Below, piece after piece: positions 41,970-51,600 of a DNA stretch of 64,000 bases. A program made the position numbers and the translations under genes. The notes below the pieces were generated by a model. It was not told where the DNA came from, made no database searches, and saw nothing but the letters and a program-made list of their open reading frames with translations. Source of the stretch: Streptomyces sp. TLI_171 (GTDB lineage: Bacteria; Actinomycetota; Actinomycetes; Streptomycetales; Streptomycetaceae); contig NZ_RAPS01000003.1 of the NCBI RefSeq assembly GCF_003610255.1, forward strand, positions 62,001 through 126,000, written 5' to 3'. Each line of letters begins with the position of its first letter. The stretch's first letter is position 1.

Positions 41970-42710
41970 TCACGCCTCACCCGCGAGGCGGCGGCCGTGG
42001 ATGTCGATGCGGATGTGAGCGAGGCGCTGCCTCATCTCCCCGATCCCGCGAGCGCCGGACAGCGGCGCATCGAGGTTCGGCCAGGCCGCGCGCGCGAGGT
42101 CGACGTACGGCCTGCCGGCCAGCACCGTCACCTCGGCCCGCTCCAGGCCGCGCGCGAGGACCTGGCGCCGCACGATGTCCGCGTCGACGCTGCCGGGGTC
42201 GCCGACGGTCAGGTCGTAGGGGTCGATCTCGGTGTCCAGGTCGAGGAGACCGTGGGCGGCGGAGAGGATGTACATGCGTCCGCCGCCGTGCAGCAGCTCC
42301 ACGCCGGTGGCGCGGCAGGCCCCGTGGAACGAACCGGTGTAGAGGGCACCGGCGCTGACCCGGCGGGGCTGCTTGGTCTTCCCGCAGCCGACGACGACGA
42401 TGCGGAAGGCTCCCGCCCCTTCGGCGCGGGCCCTGGCCCATCCTTCCTCGGTCAGTACGCCGCCCCAGACGTCGAGCTTGTCCTTCGTCGCGAGCTGCCC
42501 GCGAAGGAAAGGCTCGCTCTGGTCCAGGCCGACGTAGCCGAGGGCGGCGAGGGAGACCGTCGTGCGCAGGTTGACGCTCTTCGGAAGCAGACCGAGCGGG
42601 TCCTTGGCCCCACCTAGCACTGCGCGGTGCTGGGCCGCTGTGAGACGGGGCGGGGCCGGAGCGGCCGGGCGCGGCTCAGCGGTCGCCTCCCGGCCGAGGT
42701 GAGTGGTCAT
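41970..42710 (-). CDS. DUF6884-like protein
   Basis: A 246-residue protein; ATG 42710 behind AGGAACC. The core VVVGCGKTKQPRRVSAGALY, then YTGSFHGACRA, RMYILSAAHGLLDLDTEIDP and YDLTVGD follows the DUF6884-type pattern found in phages and accessory regions, where CxKTK and the late GLL...YD motifs recur. Some relatives neighbour nucleotide-modification genes; no activity is claimed here. The N-terminal ~100 residues are extra and partly helical. Confidence 0.7.
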   Translation of the reverse strand: MTTHLGREATAEPRPAAPAPPRLTAAQHRAVLGGAKDPLGLLPKSVNLRTTVSLAALGYVGLDQSEPFLRGQLATKDKLDVWGGVLTEEGWARARAEGAGAFRIVVVGCGKTKQPRRVSAGALYTGSFHGACRATGVELLHGGGRMYILSAAHGLLDLDTEIDPYDLTVGDPGSVDADIVRRQVLARGLERAEVTVLAGRPYVDLARAAWPNLDAPLSGARGIGEMRQRLAHIRIDIHGRRLAGEA

Positions 42711-42744
42711 CGGGTTCCTCTCAGAGCAGCAGACGAGGGCGGGC

Positions 42745-42780
42745 CACCGTGCGCGGCGGCCGAAGCCGACGCGCACGGTG
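42745..42780 (-). terminator. hairpin after the acidic hypothetical gene
   Basis: CACCGTGCGCG (42745-42755) pairs with CGCGCACGGTG (42770-42780), 14-base loop. Confidence 0.55.
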
Positions 42781-42826
42781 CGATGGAGGATCTGGTCATG
42801 GCGGGTAGCCCGGGCTGATCTCGCGC

Positions 42827-43192
42827 TCAGTTGCCGGTGACGATCGCCAGCGCGTCCATGGCGCGCAGGAACAGGGCGGCCTGCGCCCTGTCGAGACAGT
42901 CGTCGGTGAGCTGGATGGTGGACTCCGTCTGCACAGCGGCGGTGGCCTGGCCGTCGAGGGAGGCGGACAGCGCCGTGCGCAGCTGGGCTGCGGCCTCGGT
43001 GCCTATGTCCGCGATGACGACCTGCAGCACACCCGCAAGCGACACCTCGAAGTGGAGGTCGTGGGTCAGCTCCGTGTAGATCACCGCGCCCTCGCCGATC
43101 GCGGCGGCCAGCTCGGTCGTCGTCATCTCGACGTACTCCAGGACGGCGGGCGGTGCGCTGTCGGCGGCGATGTCGAAGTCCTCGAAGTCCAT
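42827..43192 (-). CDS. acidic hypothetical protein
   Basis: A 121-residue acidic protein from ATG 43192 (GGGGAA upstream). Alternating strands and helices (VIYTELTHDLHFEVSLAGVL, QLRTALSASLDGQATAAVQT). No family recognised. It resembles in size and charge the acidic gene at 1580-1909 but shows no clear homology. Confidence 0.65.
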   Translation of the reverse strand: MDFEDFDIAADSAPPAVLEYVEMTTTELAAAIGEGAVIYTELTHDLHFEVSLAGVLQVVIADIGTEAAAQLRTALSASLDGQATAAVQTESTIQLTDDCLDRAQAALFLRAMDALAIVTGN

Positions 43193-43261
43193 GGCGTGTT
43201 CCCCTTTCACGGGTCGGGCAGCGGGGTTGCAAAAGAAGGCGGTGCGGAGCTGGCCATCGGG

Positions 43262-43291
43262 CCGTGTCCCCGGCGGCCGCCGGGGACACGG
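43262..43291 (-). terminator. 30-bp perfect palindrome after the 278-residue gene
   Basis: CCGTGTCCCCGGCGG (43262-43276) is followed directly by its complement (43277-43291), a 15-bp stem without unpaired loop bases beyond the turn. Seven bases past the stop at 43298. Confidence 0.75.
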
Positions 43292-43297
43292 AGGAGG

Positions 43298-44134
43298 TCA
43301 CTGGGCCGCTGCGGAGCTCGTGGGAGCGTCTGCCGTGGGGGTCAGCTTGAAGACGGGGCCGATACGCAGCGGGAGGTGCTTGGGCCCGCGGACCGAGCCC
43401 GCGACGATCTGCTCTGCGTGCTTGCAGCGCCGAGTCTCGGGGTCGTCGCCATGGATGGCGGAGTTCCAACAGGCGTTGGGACGGCGGTAGGGCGGGACCG
43501 GGAAGCGGTGGGTGTAACGGGTGGGGGTCTGGGCGTCGGCCTCGGCACGGTCGCGCTCGGTGGCATCGCGCGACGGGCGGCGGTTGGGCCGCAGCCGGAT
43601 CACGCGGACGGTGTCGCGCCGCGCTCCCTTGCGGGCAGAGCCACGTGCCGGGGCGGTGACGTCCTCGGTCTCGGTCCAGCCGTTTCGGCCCTCCTGCTGG
43701 ACGAGCTGCCAAGCGGTGTAGACCGACTGGGTCCAGAAGTACGACGAGTGGGGCGGCTCGTCCGGAGGAAACGGGTCGTCGAACGGGAGGAAGACTGTGT
43801 CGATGCGGCTGAACGGACCGTGGCTCTTTGAGCGCCGTACCTGGTCACCTGCCGTGATGACGCGGCCGGTGCGGTTCTCGGTGCCCAGGCGCGTCTCAGG
43901 GGCGAGCAGTTCGAACCCCATGCTCCGGGTGCTGTAGTAGGTGAGCCAGATGCCCCGCCGCTCCGGGACCTTCTCCTGCCGCTCGTCGGTCGAGCGGTAC
44001 AGCCAGCTCACCGGGGTGGTGTGCTTCCAGTCGGCGGGCGACCAGATGCTCCACGACAGCGCGACGATCGGGACGTGAAGCGTGGGGGCCTCGCCGGGGA
44101 GGGGCGCTACGCCGGACATCTCCCGGTTCGTCAC
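43298..44134 (-). CDS. hypothetical protein beside the IS5-family insertion
   Basis: A 278-residue Trp/Arg/Pro-rich protein. Start GTG 44134 or ATG 44119; the former has no ribosome site. The N-terminal 150 residues read as a beta-rich domain (WLYRSTDERQEKVPERRGIW, FLPFDDPFPPDEPPHSSYFW); then a basic segment and HGDDPETRRCKHAEQ. The IS begins six bases upstream (44141), so promoter and any original 5' codons were cut away: upstream DNA now lies beyond 45030. The gene may be 5'-truncated or silenced. No family recognised. Confidence 0.6.
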   Translation of the reverse strand: MTNREMSGVAPLPGEAPTLHVPIVALSWSIWSPADWKHTTPVSWLYRSTDERQEKVPERRGIWLTYYSTRSMGFELLAPETRLGTENRTGRVITAGDQVRRSKSHGPFSRIDTVFLPFDDPFPPDEPPHSSYFWTQSVYTAWQLVQQEGRNGWTETEDVTAPARGSARKGARRDTVRVIRLRPNRRPSRDATERDRAEADAQTPTRYTHRFPVPPYRRPNACWNSAIHGDDPETRRCKHAEQIVAGSVRGPKHLPLRIGPVFKLTPTADAPTSSAAAQ

Positions 44135-44140
44135 CGTGTA

Positions 44141-45030
44141 ACTGATCGTTTCAGAATGAGTTTGGTTCTGGGGATTGGCAGTTGAGGTGTTCGGGCGGCA
44201 GAGTGCTGCCTGTGTCGGATGATCTTGTGCCTGATGACTTGTGGGATCGGGTGGCCCCGTTGCTGCCGCCGCGTCCCGCGCGGCGCCATCGCTATCCGGG
44301 CCGCTTGCCGGCGGATGACCGCGCGGCCCTTCGCGGCATCGTGTACGTGCTGTGCAAGAGCGTGAGCTGGCGGGACGTGCCTGCGGAGCGGACCGGGTGC
44401 AGCGGGATCACGGCCTGGCGCCGGCTGCGGGACTGGACCGAGGCCGGCGTGTGGCCGCGCCTGCACGAGGTCCTTCTCGCCGAGCTGCGAACCGCGGGCC
44501 TGCTGGAGATGGACGACTGCGCGATCGACGGCTCGCACGTCAGGGCTCTGAAAGGGGGGCTCACACCGGACCTTCGCCGGTCGACCGGGCCAGGCCGGGC
44601 AGCAAACACCACCTGATCGTCGACCGCCACGGCACCCCGATCGCAGTCACCCTGACCGCCGGCAACCGCCACGACGTCACCCAGCTCCTGCCGCTCCTGG
44701 ACGCGATCCCGCCGATCCGGGGACTGTGCGGACGCCCGCGGACACGGCCGCGCAGGCTGTTCGCCGACCGGGGCTACGACTTCGACAAGTACCGCCGCCT
44801 GCTTTGGAAGCGTGGGATCAAGCCGCTCATCGCCCGCCGCGGCGTCGCCCACGGCTCCGGACTCGGCAAGACCCGCTGGGTCGTCGAACGGACCTTCGCC
44901 TGGCTCCATCAGTTCAAACGCCTCCGCATCCGCTACGAGATACGCGCCGACCTCCACCTCAGCCTGCTCCAACTCGCCTGCAGCATCATCTGCTTGCGAC
45001 GACTCCGAACCTCATTCTGAAACGATCAGT
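44141..45030 (+). mobile_element. IS5-family insertion sequence
   Basis: 890-bp element with inverted ends beginning ACTGATCGTTTCAGAATGAG (44141-44160; complement at 45011-45030). It is flanked by TA (44139-44140 and 45031-45032), a 2-bp target duplication. Contains one transposase in two overlapping frames. The intact ends and target duplication suggest a recent insertion. Confidence 0.9.
44212..45020 (+). CDS. IS5-family (IS427-type) transposase with programmed -1 frameshift
   Basis: Two overlapping frames: an N-terminal DUF4096-type part (LWDRVAPLLPPRPARRHRYP; DDCAIDGSHVRALKGG) to about 44555, then a -1 shift into the catalytic part ending at 45020 (KHHLIVDRHGTPIAVTLTAG; LFADRGYDFDKYRRLLWKRG; VVERTFAWLHQFKRLRIRYE). 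The slip site is the AAAGGGGGG run at 44551-44559. DDE residues are Asp in AIDGSH, Asp in ADRGYD and Glu in VERTFAW. GTG 44212 is taken as the start; a TTG at 44182 also fits. Fused product about 269 residues. Confidence 0.85.
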
Positions 45031-45032
45031 TA

Positions 45033-45604
45033 GACACCACAATGATCACGAAGCCCGTGCCTGCCTTCCTGTGCACCCCCGGCCGGTAACCAACCGCACG
45101 AACCCGGAACTTGAAGCCACCCTGCCCTCACGGGCCACCGCTAACCATGCACGAGGCCGTAAGGACGATGCGATATCGACATAGTGCAACCAAATTACCT
45201 TGGCGATGAGCCACTTATCGCACTCTCAGTCAAATTTGGATAAGTCGGGCATACTGGATAATGCCTTGAGTCGGGGACTCTGCTGGCAAAGTCGGTGCCG
45301 CCTCGCGGGAAGATGAAGTCCAGTCATCTTGGCTGTGGAGGTTTGGTATTATGTCTTGCCGGTGGCGTCGAAATACCTGAAGTGACGGCTGCCTTGGTGC
45401 GCCAGGCCCACGTCCGAAGGCTATGGCAGTCACGCGTGCCCGTGATGCGCTGGGTGGGCTGTTCAGAGATCAGAACTTCCTGCTCGATAATCTGCGCGAG
45501 ATCCTCGCGGAGCTGGGCCGTCCGGCGCTTTGACCCGCACCGGCCTGATCATGGACGATTGACCGGCATTGCGCTTTCAAGTTCAGTAAATATCGAGGAG
45601 AAAT
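45033..45604. other. low-GC stretch between the IS5 element and the giant toxin gene
   Basis: 572 bases without a convincing gene. The only coding-like piece is a 36-codon plus-strand frame (45423-45533, MAVTRARDALGGLFRDQNFL...), perhaps a gene remnant. No immunity-type gene is seen on the minus strand downstream of the toxin stop. The lower GC continues that of the toxin's 3' end. Confidence 0.5.
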
Positions 45605-48600
45605 TCACCCGATCGGCTCGGTTCCATGGGAAATACATGACAGGTCCACACGCAACGCGTACCCATTCCTTTGGGTGTAGGAGAGAATCTTTTCGCGGTC
45701 CCGCTCTGCATCACTTTTCCATTCTTCCCAATAGGGAATTACCACCCTGTCGACGTCGCCCCAAGAAAGGTCGCCGTGGATCTGGGCTTCGAAGTATGTC
45801 GATGGGCGATACGATCCAGCCGAAATATGTTCTTTAAGATCCAAATCATAAGCAAATGATGTAGCTTCGGCGAATGCAAGGCGAACAACTTCGTCGCTAC
45901 CGTAGGCCAATAGGGAATAGAGAGTTTCTGCGCCAGTTACTGCTCGTGCTCCGCGCGCCCCACTATCCAAGCTGTCGCTCGGCGTGAACGTTGATCGCGC
46001 CCTGACCTCCTGCTTCCAGGTGATTGCCATATTCCCAAATACACTGATTCCGTGAGGCTGAAACCTGGATAGTAGCGCTGCATACTTCGGCAAATCTCTC
46101 GGCTCCTTCGGTTTATTTTCCCCAGTTCCACCGCAAGCGACGCCCAGAGTCGCAGAGTATCCCATAGCCTTCTCGGCCGCGGCCCGGGCGTCCAGCGTAC
46201 TGACCGCTTGGCTCGTACCGACCTCCCAGCGATTGCGAAATGCTCCTGCCGGATCGGCAAATAGAGCGTCGAGCCGGCTGGTACCCATGGTGGTGACCAG
46301 AAGCATTCCTGTTTGCAGGTGTTTATGTACCGTCCGCAGGAGCTGGTCCAAGTTCATAGCAGTATACGGTTGCCCCCATGACGCCTGGCGCAGTCGTTCT
46401 TTTGCGACCATCTGATCTTGCTTGACGAATTGGCGACAGCGCTTTTCAATAATGATCAACGCTGCTACCTGTGGTTCTCTAAGATGCGCCCAGGTCCGGG
46501 CTGGACGGGACCGCAGTTCGTCGAAAAGTGTCAGATCTTCGTTTATGCGTCGGACCTGCCGCTCCCACATCCGAACCAGGGAATTATCGATCGATCTAGC
46601 ATTAGCGATTTCGCCTTGGAGGCGACTGGCTTCAGCCCTCGCTTCGGCCGCCGCACGCAGAGAGTCACGCGCCTGCAGCCATCGTGCTATTTGCAAGTCG
46701 CGGGCGCCTGGAACCATTTCCTGCGTCGCACCCTCAATGCCTACATTAGGCGCGGCCTCGTTTGCATCTCCGGGCAAACTGACGGGCATCGCAAGACCAA
46801 ACCGTGGGTCAAGTCCGAGGCTGGCGAGTTCATCGTATATGTATAGCTTAAGCTCGGAAATCGCCCCCCAGCGAGGGCTCGCACTTGCGCTGATCTTGCT
46901 TTCTTCCCATTGGCTGATCGCGTCAATGACGTTCCGAAGTTGCTCCATGGTAGGGTTTTTGCCGGTCAATTTGGCTACTGCTAAATCCACCAGTTGAAGC
47001 TCAAGTGACCGCGTGGCGAGTGGGCCGATCCGGGACCTCTTTAGCCAATCGGATATGACGTCCGGCACTTTGCCTTCTGTTTCGCGTATCCCTTCCGCTA
47101 TCGTACGGTCGCTTCCTATTGCAGCGCCAGCAGGAACAGCCGCCTTGCTCTTATTCAGGCTGGCCTGCGTTTCCGCCGGATCTCGAGTAAGTCGGTCAAT
47201 GGAGTTGAACATTCCGCGATCTGTGGCGCTGTCAACACCGGAGGTCACACGCGAGGAGCCCGCTCCGCTACCAACCACAGTGGATATGAGGCCTGCCCCG
47301 GTGGCTTGACGGTCGGTGTCCTTGCCAACCAAGTCCGTAGCCCTGCCACCAGCCTCGGTCCAAGGTCTGGGGGTTCCGCCAGGGAGGTCCGTACTGTAGC
47401 GGGTGGCAGTAGCGACACGGATGGAAATCACGGCGTGTGCGGCTTCGGGGTCGACGTAGAGGGCGTAGGCCGTCACCCCTGCGAGAAGTGCCCTGCGCCG
47501 GAGTTCGGCCTGCGTGACGGGATCGGTCCCGGCGAGCAGATCCGGCCCGGACAGCAGCGGACGGATCAGCCTCCACGCATCCGTCACCAGGCCGTCCGCC
47601 TCATCCTCACTCACCAGCGACATGAGATGCTCCCGCACCCGCCCGGGATCCCCCTCATCCCACACCGGATGCGCCTTCCCCTTCCCCTTCCCCTTCCCCT
47701 TCCCCGAGGCCACTGGGTCCTCGGCACCCTCCTCCGCCCGGAGCCAGGCGTCGAGATACCCACTGAAAACCCCACCGGCCTCCCCGTCCCAGGCCCCGCG
47801 GGCGCCCATGACAGCCTCCGGCCCCCCACCGACACCCCTTCCCGCCGGACTCAGCTGCGAAGTATCGCTTCCCGACAGCATGGCGAACACGCGCTCGGCG
47901 ACTGCCGAGCCGGACCTGTCGGCGGGGTTACGAACGGGCGGGGCCGGGTTCACGGCGGAGCCGGCCGAAACGGTTCCCCTTGCCGCGCCCCGCACGCCCA
48001 CGTCGCCCGCCGCGCCACTCCCGGCCGCGTTGCCGCTCCGGCTGCCGGATGGTCCCGCGCCTTCGCTCTGCGTGACAGGGGTGGTCGTCGGGCCGGTCGT
48101 GGACGCCCCGCTCGTGCCCACGTGTCGCTGCTCCGGCTTCTTCGCTCCGCCGAGCATTCGGATCTGCCCGGTGTCCGAATCCGTCACCGCGGCCAAGCCC
48201 GCCCAGGCTTGGATTTCCTGCAGCAGCACCCACGGGTCGATGTCGTGAACGTTGAGGGCGTTTTCGGCGTCGTTCCAGGCGTTGGTGAGGCGGTCGACGT
48301 CGGTCTCGCCGTTGCTGAGGGCGTTGGTGTAGTCGTCGAAGGCCTGCTGCCAGCGTGCCCAGGCCTGGTGCCGGGCAGATCCCTCCGGAGTGGAGACAGA
48401 CCCCAGGCGGCGCTCGAGTATGGGCGTGAGACCGGGGTGCTGGTTGCCGGCAAGAGCGGGTGCGCCGCCGCCCGCAGCGGGAGCGTCGGGTCGTCGGGGG
48501 GCCTTCGGGTCGGGGATTGGGGGGGTGTCGACGGAGTGCCGGAATTGCCAGAGGTCGGTGTCGGCCGGTGCGGAGGCGGGCCCGGTGGTAGGGGGGTCGG

Positions 48601-51600
48601 GGTCGATTCCGAGGCCGAGTAGTAAGTCGTGCAAGGTGGCGTCGGTGCCCATGGCGGTGTCGGTCGTGGCCGTGGGGTTGTCCAGGTCCATGGCAGGGTC
48701 GACGGTGGCCGTAAAGTTGTCGGTGCCCATGACGGCGTCGGTGTCGGGTTCCGGGTGGGTGGGAGGTTGGAGGGCCATCCAGTGGCGCTCGTAGTTATTG
48801 ACGAGGGTGACGGAGGGTCCGGTGGTTGGGGGGAAGTGGGGGCGGGCGAGGGTTTCGAGTGCGCCGTCGGGGTCGAGTCGTCTCAGGTCGATGCCGAAGA
48901 CGAGGCGGGCGAGGTAGGGAGTGATGTCTCCTGCGCGGTCGTGCCAGTTCCGGGGGGTGGCGATGGCGTCGGCGATGCCGGCGCGGACGGCGTCGGCGTG
49001 GGCTTCGTCGGGAAGACGGGGGTTGGTCCATGCCATGCCTTCGAGGACGGGGAACTGGCTTTCTTCGAGGGCGTTCCACAGCGGGCGTTGGGGGCCGGTC
49101 GGGTGGGCGAGTTCCGCTCTCAGACGGTTGGCGAGGTGGGTGCGCAGGCCGAGGGGGGTGGGGGCAATCCCTCGTGCGGTGAAGGTCTGGGCCGGGGCGG
49201 CCGCGAGGAGTGCGTGGTAGAAGCAGTCCCCGTCGCCGGGCGGGTTGTAGAGGGTCTGCCCGGAGCTTGACAGGTATTGGTTCTGCGCCTGGGTCAGCCG
49301 GGGGTGCGCGGCGGGGACATGCCCGGTGCCGCCCGCGGGCGGCACCGGGGTGGGGCGGGCCGCTAGGGTGCCCGGGCCCGCAGCGGTGGTGTCGGTCTGC
49401 CGGTGCGGGGGCGGGGGGTTCCCGGTCGTGGGCGCGGTCGCGGTCGTGGTGGTGGTTCTGCGGCGTTTGGCAGGCCGTCCCGGCGTTCCGCCGGCGGGTG
49501 CCTGGGGTTGGCGGTGGGCGGTGGGGGGTTTCTGGCCTGTCGGGTGCTGTGAAGTTTCCCCGACCGAGCGTGCGATTTCGAGCGCTTTCCTTCCGGGTTT
49601 GATGCCCACCATGGCCAGGACCTCCGCCGTGGGCCCGGGGGCTTTCAGGAACTCCCCGACGGTCTCGGCTGGCACTCTGCCGAAGCGCTCGTGGCCGTCA
49701 AAGTAGCCACCCAGAGGAAACTCTTGCCCGTAGGCGGTGGTGAATGTCCCGCCCTCGCCAGGGGCCGGCAGCCCGGCGCTGCCCGCGGCAATGTGGTCCA
49801 GCAGAGCCAGTAGCGCCTCCAGGGACGGGACCTGCACCACTCCGATCGACGGCATGCCCGCCGCGTGCAGCGCCGCCAGCGTCTCCAGCGACACCGCAGC
49901 CCTGCCCCGGCCGACGTTGTAGAACCACCGGCCGGTGACAGCGGCGCCGTCGGCGTCGGCCTCCGCCACCGTCTCCACTTGCTTGGGCATGAGGCCGGTG
50001 CGGCCGGGGGCCGCCGCCTGCCAGGCCTGCAGGGCCTCCACCGCCCGCACCTGCTCGGTGCGCGTGCGGGGAGGGGGCGCTGGCAGGCCCAGCCTCCCGG
50101 CCGCGCCGGCGGCTCCGCCCAGCTCCCGGTACTGGGCGGTGCTGAGCGTGGCATCGCCGGCCCGGACGGCCTGCCAGTAGTCCCGCAGATTCTGCGGCTG
50201 CCTGTACGCGTCTTCGAAGGCGGGTCCCTCGTCGGGCTCCGTGGCGTCCGGGTTGTCCTCTGCCCAATCGGCCAGGGCCCGCACGAACTCCTCCGATGCG
50301 TGCACCCGTCCGGGCCCGGTCCGCTGCAGGCCCGCCGCGTGCAGCGCCGCCCACGTCTCCCGCGACACGCACGCCAGGCCCCGGCCGACGTTGTAGAACC
50401 ATTGACCGGTGACGGCGGAGCCCTCCGCGCCCTTCGGCGCCACCACCTCTCGCTCCCCGGGCATGCGGCCGGTGCGGCCGGGGTCCGCCGCCTGCCAGGC
50501 CTGCAGGGCCTCCACCGCCCGCACCTGGTCGGCACGCGTGCGAGGGGCTGGCAGGCCCAGCCTCCCAGCCGCGCCGGCGGCTCCGCCCAGCTCCCGGTAC
50601 TGGGCGGTGCTGAGCGTGGCATCGCCGGCCCGGACGGCCTGCCAGTAGTCCCGCAGATTCTGCGGCTGCCTGTACGCGTCTTCGAAGGCGGGTCCCTCGT
50701 CGGGCTCCGTGGCGTCCGGGTTGTCCTCTGCCCAATCGGCCAGGGCCCGCACGAACTCCTCCGATGCGTGCACCCGTACGGGCCCGGTCCGCTGCAGGCC
50801 CGCCGCGTGCAGCGCCGCCCACGTCTCCCGCGACACCCACGTCATGCCCCGGCCGACGTTGTAGAACCACCGGCCGGTGACAGCGGCGCCGTCGGCGTCG
50901 GCCTCCGCCACCGTCTCCGGTAGCTTGGGCATGAGGCCGGTGCGGCCGGGGGCCGCCGCCTGCCAGGCCTGCAGGGCCTCCACCGCCCGCACCTGCTCGG
51001 TGCGCGTGCGGGGAGGGGGCGCTGGCAGGCCCAGCCTCCCGGCCGCGCCGGCGGCTCCGCCCAGCTCCCGGTACTGGGCGGTGCTGAGCGTGGCATCGCC
51101 GGCCCGGACGGCCTGCCAGTAGTCCCGCAGATTCTGCGGCTGCCTGTACGCGTCTTCGAAGGCGGGTCCCTCGTCGGGCTCCGTGGCGTCCGGGTTGTCC
51201 TCTGCCCAATCGGCCAGGGCCCGCACGAACTCCTCCGATGCGTGCACCCGTACGGGCCCGGTCCGCTGCAGGCCCGCCGCGTGCAGCGCCGCCCACGTCT
51301 CCCGCGACACCCACGTCATGCCCCGGCCGACGTCGTAGAACCACCGGCCGGTGACAGCGGCGCCGTCGGCGTCGGCCTCCGCCACCGTCTCCTGTCGCCT
51401 GGGCATGCGGCCGGGGGCCGCCGCCTGCCAGGCCTGCAGGGCCTCCACCGCCCGCACCTGCTCCGTGCGCGTGCGGGGAGGGGGCGCTGGCAGGCCCAGC
51501 CTCCCGGCCGCGCCGGCAGTCGCAGCAGCGGCCTTCTTCGTCCTCAGGGCCTCTTCCACGACTCTCCCGGTGCGTTCGGGATCGTGGTTGAGGCCGCGGG

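Noticed and set aside
45230..45433. 67-codon minus-strand frame as a possible immunity gene
   Set aside because: No ribosome site, no hydrophobic core or family likeness, and too short for a typical immunity protein.
45423..45533. 36-codon plus-strand frame as a confident gene
   Set aside because: Coding-like text but weak ribosome site and no homologue recognised; noted only as a possible remnant.
49860..51510. CRISPR-like regularity
   Set aside because: The repeats are ~470 bp, contiguous and coding; not a repeat-spacer array.
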